Source: Thermodesulfobacteriota bacterium
GTDB taxonomy: Bacteria > Desulfobacterota > GWC2-55-46
Assembly (NCBI GenBank): GCA_030583865.1
Contig: CP129479.1
Coordinates: forward strand, 2,442,819-2,506,818
Length of the DNA stretch: 64,000 nt
Reading direction: 5' to 3'
Shown here: piece by piece, positions 54,158 to 61,989 of the stretch
How the letters are laid out: every line of letters begins with the position of its first letter
Numbering within the stretch: position 1 is the stretch's first letter
The notes under the pieces: generated by a model
Told to the model about the DNA's origin: nothing
The model's database searches: none
Seen by the model: only the letters and a program-made list of their open reading frames with translations
Made by a program: the position numbers and the translations under genes

Positions 54158-54664
54158 TTGTCAATACAACCAAAGTACTACTCCCGCCTGAAAAGGTTGT
54201 ACTACCTCTTTCGTGATTTTGTATACCTTCGAAGGATTGCCAATTCCCCGGACCGCGACTATCATAGGCCGTTCAAAATACGTTTCAGGGTCAAGGGCCT
54301 GTTGAAAAAATCCAAGGACATCACCAGTACTCGCGTATGCCCGTCTTGCGGGAAGGCTTTCATCTGGTTTGTCGAGACCCCGCTCTCATGCCCTTACTGC
54401 GGCTATCTGCCCCGTGATAAAAGGGGTGAAGGCAGGACCGCCCTTGAGAGGACGTTCGAGCTCAAGCTCGGCAAAAAGAAATTCACGGCGAACCTCCTCG
54501 ATTATTCGGCGTCCGGTGTGAGGCTTTCCTGTCCGGAGCGCATAGGCATGGACACGCTAGTGTCCATAGACATAACGGAATTGGGCATTCACAGGTCCGC
54601 AAGGGCCGTCTGGACCCTGTCGATATTGCCGGGGGTGGCAATGGCGGGGTTCGAGTTCATCTGA
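54158..54664 (+). CDS. Zinc-ribbon/PilZ domain protein (paralogue of 14935)
   Basis: A 168-residue protein: a basic N-terminal extension (about 1-55), a zinc ribbon (CPSC, CPYC at about 61-82), then a PilZ domain with RGEGR and DYSASG, the c-di-GMP contacts, and the closing TELGIHRSARAVWTLSI. The same two-domain core occurs in the protein at 14935. The start is a TTG at 54158 with no strong ribosome-binding site. It lies between the LuxR-type gene and the Wza-like gene (10-base gap), suggesting c-di-GMP control of polysaccharide output. Confidence 0.85.
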   Translation: MSIQPKYYSRLKRLYYLFRDFVYLRRIANSPDRDYHRPFKIRFRVKGLLKKSKDITSTRVCPSCGKAFIWFVETPLSCPYCGYLPRDKRGEGRTALERTFELKLGKKKFTANLLDYSASGVRLSCPERIGMDTLVSIDITELGIHRSARAVWTLSILPGVAMAGFEFI

Positions 54665-54674
54665 GGGGAAATCC

Positions 54675-55259
54675 ATGTTCTCAAGGCACCTGCTTAAAAT
54701 GCTCACGTGTGCGCTTTTTGCGCTCTTTCTGGCCGGCGCGCCTGCCAATGCCGCCAATGAAGCGGGCGGGCCCGAATACCTGATAGGCCCCGAGGACGTG
54801 CTCGAAATAGTGGTCTGGAGGAACACCGAACTGTCAAGGCTGGTCACGGTCAGGCCCGACGGCAGGATAACGCTGCCGCTCATCGGCGAGCTCACGGCCG
54901 CGGGCTTCACGCCCGAGGAACTCAGGGCAGATATAGTCGAGCGCCTCAAGGAGTACCAGCAAAGCGCGGTCGTGGCCTCTGTAATAGTGCAGAGCGTCAA
55001 CAGCTACAGGGTGTACGTGCTCGGGCAGGTGCAGGTGCCCGGGAGCTATTCCCTAAAATCCAGGACCACTGTCCTGCAGGCATTGTCGCTCGCCGGTGGT
55101 TTCAGCCAGTTCGCGTCCAAGAACAAGATAGTGCTCATAAGAAAACGGCCCGACGGGCTGGATGACAAGATCCAGGTCAAGTTCAACGACCTGGTATACG
55201 ACGAAGAGAGCCGCGCGAACGAGTACCTTTTGCCGGGAGACACGATTTTTGTTCCGTAG
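54675..55259 (+). CDS. Polysaccharide export outer-membrane protein (Wza-like)
   Basis: A 194-residue exported protein: signal peptide (LLKMLTCALFALFLAGAPANA), Poly_export domain (YLIGPEDVLEIVVWRNTELSRLVTVRPDGRITLPLIGELTAAGFTPEELRADI), and one SLBB domain (VYVLGQVQVPGSYSLKSRTTVLQALSLAGGFSQFA). No lipobox Cys is seen at the signal cut, and it has fewer SLBB domains than E. coli Wza; such short exporters are normal in XrtA-type loci. It ends in the start of the next gene (11-base overlap). Confidence 0.9.
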   Translation: MFSRHLLKMLTCALFALFLAGAPANAANEAGGPEYLIGPEDVLEIVVWRNTELSRLVTVRPDGRITLPLIGELTAAGFTPEELRADIVERLKEYQQSAVVASVIVQSVNSYRVYVLGQVQVPGSYSLKSRTTVLQALSLAGGFSQFASKNKIVLIRKRPDGLDDKIQVKFNDLVYDEESRANEYLLPGDTIFVP

Positions 55260-56379
55260 GCTGCTCCTTACCGGTCTTTTATTGTCAATCCCGGCCTCGG
55301 AGGCCTGGGCATGGGTCGCAAGGCCCTCGTTATCGACCGAGTTCCGTTTCGAGAAGAACTCCGGCCCCGCATCGGACGGAAGCGGCTCAGCGGACGACAG
55401 TATCCTGAGGTCGTCTCCAAGGCTCGACCTTGAAAAAAGCGGCATGAACACCGGCTTCAACGCCGGGTACGCGTTTACCTGGAACCGATACCTCGGCGAC
55501 AGCGACAGGGACTGGACAGCCCGTAACGCAGTAGCGGGACTTGAAATGAGGATTTCACATTTGACTGAGCTGCGGGCCGGATACGATTTTACCTACACGA
55601 GGGAGCCGAGGGAGGCCACCTTGACAGGCATCGAGGCCTTCCGGACCGCCGATATCCGCTCGCATAACGCCAGTGTAAGCGGCTCTCACATGATAAGTCC
55701 CAGGCTCACGGGCACGCTCTCGCTTTCCGGCGGCGTCCTCGAGTTCGAGGACCCCTCTGCCGTGGACAGCAGGACGTTCTCGGCGGGCGCAGCCGGAGAG
55801 TTCCGCTGGACTGAAAGGACGAGCTTCACCCCGGCATATGAGTACACGAACCTCGACTACGACTCCGTCCCGTCGACGGACATACAGAGCCATTCGCTCA
55901 ACGCGGGCTTTTCAACCCGGCACTCGGAGAGCCTTACCTATAACATTTCCGCGGGCCTGGCCTATTCGACGGGCCTTAGCGACAGGGTAGACTGGACGGC
56001 AGCCGCCGGACTCTCAAAGTCGTTCCAGCGGGGCTCCGTTTCGGCCTCCTACTCGAGAGGCGTATCGGACAGCTCCGGGCTGACCGATGAACTCAACATA
56101 AGCGAGTCCGTCACGGCAGGCCTCTCCAGGAACCTGAGCGATTCAGCCTCTTTTTCCTTGTCCGCCGGCTATGCCAGGAACAGGACAAGGCCCTCGGGCG
56201 CGGTCGACCTTAAATCATTTTCAGCCGACGCTGGCGTAAGATGGCAGCCGCTACGCTGGGCGACAATCGGCGCCGGCATAAGCCACTTCAACCAGCTCTC
56301 AGACGGGATTACCGGCTCGGACGTGGAGAGGAACGCCTTTTATCTCAACCTGATCCTGCAGAACGAATACAGGCCCTGA
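55249..56379 (+). CDS. Outer-membrane beta-barrel protein of the exopolysaccharide locus
   Basis: A 376-residue protein with a signal peptide (FRRLLLTGLLLSIPASEAWA) followed by about 300 residues of alternating polar/aromatic strands with turns (LTELRAGYDFTYTREPRE, FSLSAGYARNRTRPSG) and a terminal strand FYLNLILQNEYRP. This is the pattern of an outer-membrane barrel, such as the PEP-CTERM-system-associated TIGR03016 proteins. TTG 55249 has GGGAG nine bases upstream. It overlaps the Wza-like gene and ends two bases before the Wzz-like start. It may be the porin or a secretin-like partner for polysaccharide export; the role is inference. Confidence 0.8.
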   Translation: MFRRLLLTGLLLSIPASEAWAWVARPSLSTEFRFEKNSGPASDGSGSADDSILRSSPRLDLEKSGMNTGFNAGYAFTWNRYLGDSDRDWTARNAVAGLEMRISHLTELRAGYDFTYTREPREATLTGIEAFRTADIRSHNASVSGSHMISPRLTGTLSLSGGVLEFEDPSAVDSRTFSAGAAGEFRWTERTSFTPAYEYTNLDYDSVPSTDIQSHSLNAGFSTRHSESLTYNISAGLAYSTGLSDRVDWTAAAGLSKSFQRGSVSASYSRGVSDSSGLTDELNISESVTAGLSRNLSDSASFSLSAGYARNRTRPSGAVDLKSFSADAGVRWQPLRWATIGAGISHFNQLSDGITGSDVERNAFYLNLILQNEYRP

Positions 56380-56381
56380 AA

Positions 56382-57890
56382 ATGGAAAACTTCAACGCCA
56401 TATCCTTTCTCGAGGCGGCATACAGGCGCAAGTGGCTGGTCATTGCGCCCGCCGCGCTGGGCACCGCCATAGCCGCCATAGTGGCCTGGCTCATGCCTTC
56501 GTATTACCTCTCCACGACACTGATACTCGTCGAGCAGCAGCAAGTGCCGACGTCCTACGTGACCCCTACGGACGTCACGCCGTTCAACCAGCGCCTCAAT
56601 ACCATCCGGCAGCAGATACTCAGCAGGCCGAACCTGGAACGCATCATAAACGAGTTCAGCCTCTACCAGACGAGCGGCGGCCTCCTCGAGCGGGCGGCTT
56701 CGAAAGCGGACATCGACATGAGCAGGCCGCTAAGCCGCGAGAGCGCCCTTAACAGGCTCGTCTCGAGCCTCGAGATACGGCTCGTGGGGGAGAGAAGGGC
56801 GGAGGACGCGTTCAGCATCAGCTACTCGGGCACCGACCCCTACACCACCATGCAGGTCACGAGCGCCCTCGCGTCGATGTTCATAAACGAGAACCTTAAG
56901 CGGAGAGAAATGTACGCCGAGGGGACCTCGGAGTTCCTGTCTGACGAGCTGGCGCGGGCCAAGAGCGAGCTAGAGGCCCAGGAGCGCGCGGTGCGGGACT
57001 TCAAGGAAAGATACATGGGAGGGCTTCCGGAGCAGCTCGACGCGAACCTCCGGACGCTCGACAGGCTACAGCTGGACCTCCAGGCGGTGCGGCTCGAGAT
57101 AAAGGGCGCGGAGGACAGGAAAATCCAGCTCGAAACCCAGCTTAATTCGCCCGTGGGCGCCGTATCGGGCCCACAGGTCAACCCCCTGGTCGTTGAGATG
57201 GAGAGCCTGCAAAGGGAGCTTACGCAGCTCCTTTCGCAGTATAACGAAAACTACCCTGACGTGATAATCGTAAGGAACAGGCTCAAGGAGCTCGGGAGCC
57301 TACTTGCCTCGAACAGGACCGGGGCTCCCGAGACGACATCCGCAGTACTCCCCGGGCCTGAGATACGGAACCCCGAGGCCTATAACAACCTCGTTTCGGT
57401 CGAATCGCAGCTGCGCTCCCTGAGGACAAGGGAACGCGAACTGAACGAGAACATCCGCGCGCTTGAGAAGCGGGTCGAGGACACCCCTGCCAACGAGCAG
57501 CGGTACACGGACCTTAACAGGAATTACCAGATATCCTTCGCCAACTACCAGAACCTCCTTGAAAAGAGCCTGAACGCGCGTCTTGCCGAAAACCTCGAGA
57601 AGAGGCAGAAAGGCGAAAGGTTCAGGATAATCGACCCGGCAAACCTGCCGGAAGGTCCGTACAAGCCGAAGCGGGGCCTCATTGCGCTGGCCGGCACGGC
57701 CATCGGGGCCGGTCTCGGGTTCGGCGTCATATTCCTCCTTGAGTTCACGAGCCCGGCGTTCAGGAAGCCGGAGGAGTTCGAGGGCCTTCTGGACTTCCAG
57801 GTCATCGCCTCGATCCCGGCTTTCGAGCCGGACCCGCATGCGAAAAAGGGCAGGTTCGGGAGAGTAAGCGGGGGGAGCGGGAAGAGATGA
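56382..57890 (+). CDS. Chain-length determinant protein (Wzz/GNVR-like)
   Basis: A 502-residue inner-membrane polysaccharide co-polymerase. It has an N-terminal span (WLVIAPAALGTAIAAIVAWLM), a Wzz domain, a long periplasmic coiled coil (about 185-300 and 345-405; LSDELARAKSELEAQERAVRDFKERYM, VESQLRSLRTRERELNENIRALEKRVED), the proline-rich IIDPANLPEGPYKPKR and a C-terminal span (GLIALAGTAIGAGLGFGVIFLL). The kinase activity is on separate proteins downstream, as in Gram-positive-style split systems. It overlaps the MinD-like gene (ATGA). Confidence 0.9.
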   Translation: MENFNAISFLEAAYRRKWLVIAPAALGTAIAAIVAWLMPSYYLSTTLILVEQQQVPTSYVTPTDVTPFNQRLNTIRQQILSRPNLERIINEFSLYQTSGGLLERAASKADIDMSRPLSRESALNRLVSSLEIRLVGERRAEDAFSISYSGTDPYTTMQVTSALASMFINENLKRREMYAEGTSEFLSDELARAKSELEAQERAVRDFKERYMGGLPEQLDANLRTLDRLQLDLQAVRLEIKGAEDRKIQLETQLNSPVGAVSGPQVNPLVVEMESLQRELTQLLSQYNENYPDVIIVRNRLKELGSLLASNRTGAPETTSAVLPGPEIRNPEAYNNLVSVESQLRSLRTRERELNENIRALEKRVEDTPANEQRYTDLNRNYQISFANYQNLLEKSLNARLAENLEKRQKGERFRIIDPANLPEGPYKPKRGLIALAGTAIGAGLGFGVIFLLEFTSPAFRKPEEFEGLLDFQVIASIPAFEPDPHAKKGRFGRVSGGSGKR

Positions 57891-58927
57891 GCATCCTTTC
57901 GAGATTCCTCGGCAAGAGGAAAAAGGCCGAGCCCGAAAAAGCCCCGCCTTCAGGCCGCCTTTCCATAGTCGGGAAGATGCCCCGGCCCCTTTCCCGCATA
58001 TGGACGATCGGCGGGGGCAAGGGCGGAGTTGGCAAAAGCGTCGTCGCCGCGAACTTCGGAACGCTCCTCGCCGGCTCCGGACGGAGGACGCTCATCGTCG
58101 ACGCGGACTTCGGCGCGGCCAACCTGCATACCCTTTTCGGCATACAGGGCTCCAACCCGTCCCTTTCGAGCTTCCTTAAATCGGAGGTCACGGATATCAA
58201 AAGGCTCATCACCGGGACAGGCATCCAGAAACTCGATATAATTACGGGTGCCATGGACTCGCTCAATATCGCGGACGTGGACGCGTCGTCACTTATGCGC
58301 CTGCAGCGGGCCATCTCGGAGCTCGACTACGACCATGTCGTCCTCGACCTCTCGCCCGGCACCTCATCCGACGTGCTCGACTGCTTTCTGATGTCTGACG
58401 AAGGGATACTCGTGACCACACCGGAGCCCACCTCAATAGAGAACACCTACAGGTTCATGAAGTGCCTGTTCCTCCGGAGGATACGGGCGATCATAAACTC
58501 CGGCGAGCCTGGGCGCCTGAAAGAAACGCTCAAGGCGGCCCTGGAGCGCGACCCGAGGATAGGGACCGTCTCGGAGTTCATGAAGAACTACAAGCTCAGC
58601 GCCGGAGCCGGATCGGCCCCGGAGGAGATACTGGGAGGCATGGGGGGCCACCTCGTCGTAAACAGGACCCGGCTCCCGGAAGACCGCGCCATCGGGCCGC
58701 ATATGCAGCGGGCCTGCATGAGCTACTTCGGCGTGCGTTTCAACCACCTGGGCGACATCGGCCAGGACACCTCTATAGAGGATTCCGTCCGGGCGAGAAG
58801 GCCTCTCGTCAGGGACTATCCCGGGAGCCCCGCCGCGCTCTCGCTCGTCTCCTGCTTCAGAAAGCTCGCATCCATCGAGCAGGAGAAGGCCGGGCAGGAG
58901 GCCGATAAGGGGCTTATGCAGATATGA
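57887..58927 (+). CDS. MinD/ParA-like ATPase in the exopolysaccharide operon
   Basis: A 346-residue P-loop ATPase with the deviant Walker A GGGKGGVGKS (about 42-51), VDADFGAANLHTLFG (switch/A' region) and VVLDLSPGTSSDVLD (Walker B), resembling MinD and FlhG/FleN proteins that act in spatial or numerical control. A basic N-terminal extension (RKKAEPEKAP) and a C-terminal region with conserved GVRFNHLGDIGQDTSIEDSVRARRP follow. It overlaps both the Wzz-like gene and the J-domain kinase gene by four bases, so the three are made together. I do not recognise a named family for the C-terminal part. Confidence 0.85.
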   Translation: MSILSRFLGKRKKAEPEKAPPSGRLSIVGKMPRPLSRIWTIGGGKGGVGKSVVAANFGTLLAGSGRRTLIVDADFGAANLHTLFGIQGSNPSLSSFLKSEVTDIKRLITGTGIQKLDIITGAMDSLNIADVDASSLMRLQRAISELDYDHVVLDLSPGTSSDVLDCFLMSDEGILVTTPEPTSIENTYRFMKCLFLRRIRAIINSGEPGRLKETLKAALERDPRIGTVSEFMKNYKLSAGAGSAPEEILGGMGGHLVVNRTRLPEDRAIGPHMQRACMSYFGVRFNHLGDIGQDTSIEDSVRARRPLVRDYPGSPAALSLVSCFRKLASIEQEKAGQEADKGLMQI

Positions 58928-59910
58928 ACCAGCGAGTGAACATCGACTATTACGAGCTCTTGGATATCGCACCGGGGGCGGCTTCCTCCGAGGTGGAAGA
59001 GGCCTACAGGAAGGCCCTGTCCGACCTGGGCGGCGACTCCGTGGCCATCTACTCGCTTTACACCCCGGAGGAGAAGGAAGAGCTTATCTCAAGGATCAAC
59101 GAGGCATACGAGGTCTTGAGCGACCCGGAGAGGAGGGCCGCGTACGACGCCGGGGCCGCCGCGAAACCGGAGCCGGCCGTAACGCGCGAATTCGAGCTGG
59201 GCGACCTGGGCCCCGCGGTCGACGCGCGCCACTTCAAAAGGTACGGGAAGACCACCGGCTTTATAAGGCCGCCGGTCTCCGCCTCGGGCGAAAACTCCAT
59301 CATAACGGAGCAGTACCGGATCCTGTATTCAAGGATACACCGGATGGCCGACGATGGGCAGTTGAGGATCATAGCCGTGACCAGCGCCGTAAAGGGAGAG
59401 GGGAAATCGGTCACCTCGCTCAACCTGGCGTACGTCACGGCCTGCGAGTTCAAGAAAAGGGTGCTCCTCGTCGAGTGCGACCTGCGGAAAACCTCTACCC
59501 TCTCGAGGATGATAGAGCGCGGGGAAGAGTGCGGGCTCGCGGATGTCCTCGAGGGCAGGGCCGACATACGGGACGCAGTCTGCCGCGTGGACGGGACAAG
59601 CCTTTACATGCTTACCTCGGGCACGTGCTCGAGGAGCTCATCAGAGCTCATAGACTCGCCCTATCTCAAGTCTCTATTCAACGGGTTCAGGGACGAATTC
59701 GACTATATATTCGTGGACACCCCGCCGATACTGCCCCTGGCTGACATGAACATCATTTCGAGGCTTGTGGACGGGACGCTATTGGTGGTAAGGGCCGGGG
59801 CCACCCCGAAGAAGGTGGTCCTCAATGCGGCCCAATCCCTTTCAGAGGGACGGTTCATCGGCATAGTGCTTAACGGCGCCGAGGCCGCGCTGGCCGGTTA
59901 CTATTATTAG
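58924..59910 (+). CDS. J-domain/BY-kinase fusion (CpsD/CapB-type tyrosine kinase)
   Basis: A 328-residue fusion. Residues 8-77 look like a J domain (YYELLDIAPGAASSEVEEAY ... INEAYEVLSDPERRAAYD) but the HPD tripeptide is absent; the loop is GGDS. Residues 125-328 are a bacterial tyrosine-kinase domain: TEQYRILYSRI, Walker A SAVKGEGKS (154-162), A' LLVECDLRK (181-189), Walker B IFVDTPP (262-268), and a terminal YYY (326-328) as a short tyrosine cluster. BY-kinases phosphorylate themselves and control Wzz/polymerase assembly. The two domains joined in one chain are unusual. It starts in the MinD-like stop (ATGA) and is followed by the priming transferase. Confidence 0.9.
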   Translation: MNQRVNIDYYELLDIAPGAASSEVEEAYRKALSDLGGDSVAIYSLYTPEEKEELISRINEAYEVLSDPERRAAYDAGAAAKPEPAVTREFELGDLGPAVDARHFKRYGKTTGFIRPPVSASGENSIITEQYRILYSRIHRMADDGQLRIIAVTSAVKGEGKSVTSLNLAYVTACEFKKRVLLVECDLRKTSTLSRMIERGEECGLADVLEGRADIRDAVCRVDGTSLYMLTSGTCSRSSSELIDSPYLKSLFNGFRDEFDYIFVDTPPILPLADMNIISRLVDGTLLVVRAGATPKKVVLNAAQSLSEGRFIGIVLNGAEAALAGYYY

Positions 59911-59928
59911 GGGAAAACGGGGGACTAC

Positions 59929-61317
59929 ATGCTCTTCAACAGGCACCCTTCCAAGCGACTGCTGTACATAGCCCTCATCGAGGGCCTTCTCATATTCCTT
60001 GCCGCGCTCGTGTCGGTTGCGATACGCCTCTCTTTCGAGGGCGGCGCAATGGTCGAATACGACCCCAGCTACTTGAAGAGCCTGGTGCTGACCGCGATCT
60101 ACCTCATCACCTTCTACTACTTCGACCTCTACACGCCCGACATGTACAGGCCGAGCCGATACATGTTCTCGAGGCTCATAAAGGCCATGATAGTAGCGGC
60201 CATAATACAGTTCAGCATCTTCTACATCATCCCGTCCCTCAAGATATGGCGTGGCATCCTGCTCATCAACATGCTCATAATGCCCGCGGCCATCATATGC
60301 TTCAGGCTCATCTTCTCGAAGATACTGAAGATAAAGCTCCCCGGGAAGCGCGTCCTCATCATCGGCGCCGGCGACCTCGCCAAGAGGATCGGGAGCGAGA
60401 TATACACCAAGCCCGAGCACGGCCTCAATCTCGTGGGATTCATCGACGACGACCCGACCAAATACGGGGTATCCATCGTAAACCCGGGCGTTATCGGCGG
60501 ATACGGAGACATCTCGAGGCTCGCGGACGAGCAGAATATCGACCTCATAATAGTCGCTCTCCCGGACAGGAGGGCCAAGCTCCCCATGTCCGCCCTCCTC
60601 GACTGCAAGCTCAAGGGCATATCGGTCGAGGAAAGCGAGACCTTCAAGGAAAGGCTCACCGGCAAGATACCACTCGACCACCTGAAGCCTAGCTGGATGG
60701 TATTCTCGGACGGCTTCAGGTCGCTCAGGTCCAGGAAGTTCGTGAAGAGGTCCCTCGACATCGTATTCGCGTCCCTCTGGCTTGTAATGGCGGCGCCGGT
60801 AATGCTCCTTACGGCAGCGATAATCAAGCTCGAATCAAAGGGGCCGGTCATATTCAGGCAGGTCAGGGTGGGAGAGCACGGGAGGGAGTTCAGCATCTAC
60901 AAGTTCCGCTCGATGCGCCAGGACGCTGAGGCCAAGACCGGGCCGGTATGGGCGGTGGCCAACGACGACAGGGTCACCCTGGTGGGTCGCATAATCAGGA
61001 AGCTCCGCATAGACGAGCTGCCGCAGCTCGTAAACGTCCTTAAGGGCGACATGAGCTTCGTCGGCCCGAGGCCCGAGCGCCCGTACTTCGTAAACAAGCT
61101 CAGGGAGGAGATCCCTTACTACAATATCAGGACGGTGGTGAAGCCGGGCCTCACCGGGTGGGCGCAGATAAAATATCCATACGGCGCGAACATGGAGGAC
61201 GCGGTCGAGAAGCTCCAGTACGAGATATTCTATATCAAGAACATGTCCCCTCTCCTCGACCTAATGATAATGTTCTGGACCATAAAAGTCGTGCTCACCG
61301 GCAGGGGGGCGAGATAG
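59929..61317 (+). CDS. Polyprenyl-phosphate sugar-1-phosphate transferase (TIGR03013/EpsB-type)
   Basis: The 462-residue priming enzyme that puts the first sugar phosphate on undecaprenyl phosphate. It has four or five N-terminal membrane spans (about 10-135), a CoA-binding-like domain (RVLIIGAGDLAKRIGSEI), one further span (SLDIVFASLWLVMAAPVMLLTAAI) and the C-terminal transferase with FRQVRVGEHGREFSIYKFRSM, LRKLRIDELPQLVNVLKGDMSFVGPRPERP, and PGLTGWAQI. The stretch GKIPLDHLKPSWMVFSDGFR is typical of TIGR03013, the XrtA/PEP-CTERM-associated transferases. The ribosome-binding site is GGGGA upstream. Confidence 0.92.
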   Translation: MLFNRHPSKRLLYIALIEGLLIFLAALVSVAIRLSFEGGAMVEYDPSYLKSLVLTAIYLITFYYFDLYTPDMYRPSRYMFSRLIKAMIVAAIIQFSIFYIIPSLKIWRGILLINMLIMPAAIICFRLIFSKILKIKLPGKRVLIIGAGDLAKRIGSEIYTKPEHGLNLVGFIDDDPTKYGVSIVNPGVIGGYGDISRLADEQNIDLIIVALPDRRAKLPMSALLDCKLKGISVEESETFKERLTGKIPLDHLKPSWMVFSDGFRSLRSRKFVKRSLDIVFASLWLVMAAPVMLLTAAIIKLESKGPVIFRQVRVGEHGREFSIYKFRSMRQDAEAKTGPVWAVANDDRVTLVGRIIRKLRIDELPQLVNVLKGDMSFVGPRPERPYFVNKLREEIPYYNIRTVVKPGLTGWAQIKYPYGANMEDAVEKLQYEIFYIKNMSPLLDLMIMFWTIKVVLTGRGAR

Positions 61318-61364
61318 GGCTACGGAACCTCCTTTTCCTGCCGATATGGAAAGATAGGAAAAAG

Positions 61365-61850
61365 ATGAACTGGTACGCAATATACACGAAGCCGGGCTGC
61401 GAGGAGAGAGTATCCTCCCGTCTTAACGGGGCAGGGTTCAGCGTCCTGAGCCCGCTCCTGAAGGAGAGGAGGCTCTACCGGAGGAAGCTCCAGGAGGTGG
61501 TCTCGCCGCTCTTCCCCTGCTACATATTCGCCGAGCTCGATATGCCGACCCATTACCGCCTCATAAGGTACACGAGGGGGGTGCGGCAGATAGTCGGCAA
61601 CGAGGCCGCGCCACTGCCTGTCCCGGATGCCGTCATAGGCTCGATACTGGGCAGGATGGAAAACGGCCTGGTTTCGGTAAGGCGGGAAGAGTTCAGCCCG
61701 GGCGAGAGCGTGGCCATAAAGGGCGGGGCCTTCGAGGGTTTCGAGGCCCTGTTCGAGCGGGAGATGAGCGGCTCCGAGAGAGTGAGCATACTCCTCAAGG
61801 CCCTGAACGCCCGGATAATACTGGACAGGGCCCTTCTGGCAAGGCTTTAA
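61365..61850 (+). CDS. NusG-family transcription antiterminator paralogue (RfaH/LoaP-like)
   Basis: A 161-residue specialised NusG. It begins MNWYAIYTKPGCEERVSSRL, the NGN-domain start, with SPLFPCYIFAELD and RYTRGVRQIVGNEAAPLPVPD, then a KOW domain (FSPGESVAIKGGAFEGFEALFERE). Such proteins are found inside polysaccharide operons and help polymerase read through long operons by binding at ops-like sites. ATG 61365 follows AGGAA. A hairpin terminator, a second hairpin and an ops-like sequence follow within 130 bases, before asnB, consistent with its own target. Confidence 0.88.
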   Translation: MNWYAIYTKPGCEERVSSRLNGAGFSVLSPLLKERRLYRRKLQEVVSPLFPCYIFAELDMPTHYRLIRYTRGVRQIVGNEAAPLPVPDAVIGSILGRMENGLVSVRREEFSPGESVAIKGGAFEGFEALFEREMSGSERVSILLKALNARIILDRALLARL

Positions 61851-61865
61851 AGGCACGGAGCACCA

Positions 61866-61892
61866 GGGCGGCGGAACCGATGCCGCCTTTTT
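61866..61892 (+). terminator. Rho-independent terminator between the NusG paralogue and asnB
   Basis: GGCGGC, a nine-base loop, GCCGCC (61867-61887) followed by five T. It would stop transcription before asnB unless an antiterminator acts; the gene just upstream encodes a NusG paralogue. Confidence 0.7.
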
Positions 61893-61936
61893 GAAGAAGC
61901 ACCTTGTACTACCATTCGGAAATAGCCTGCTTAACG

Positions 61937-61977
61937 GGTGCAAAAAATCCGATTGCACCTGAACGGCGGTAGCCTGC
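61937..61977 (+). promoter_or_regulatory. Hairpin plus ops-like element (possible NusG-paralogue target)
   Basis: A stem GGTGCAA...TTGCACC (61937-61959) is followed by GGCGGTAGCCTGC (61965-61977). The E. coli RfaH ops/JUMPstart core is GGCGGTAGCGTGC, so only one base differs. It sits 13 bases before the asnB ATG and directly after the NusG-paralogue gene. Whether this paralogue recognises ops is unproven. Confidence 0.55.
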
Positions 61978-61989
61978 CCGGAATCTGAC

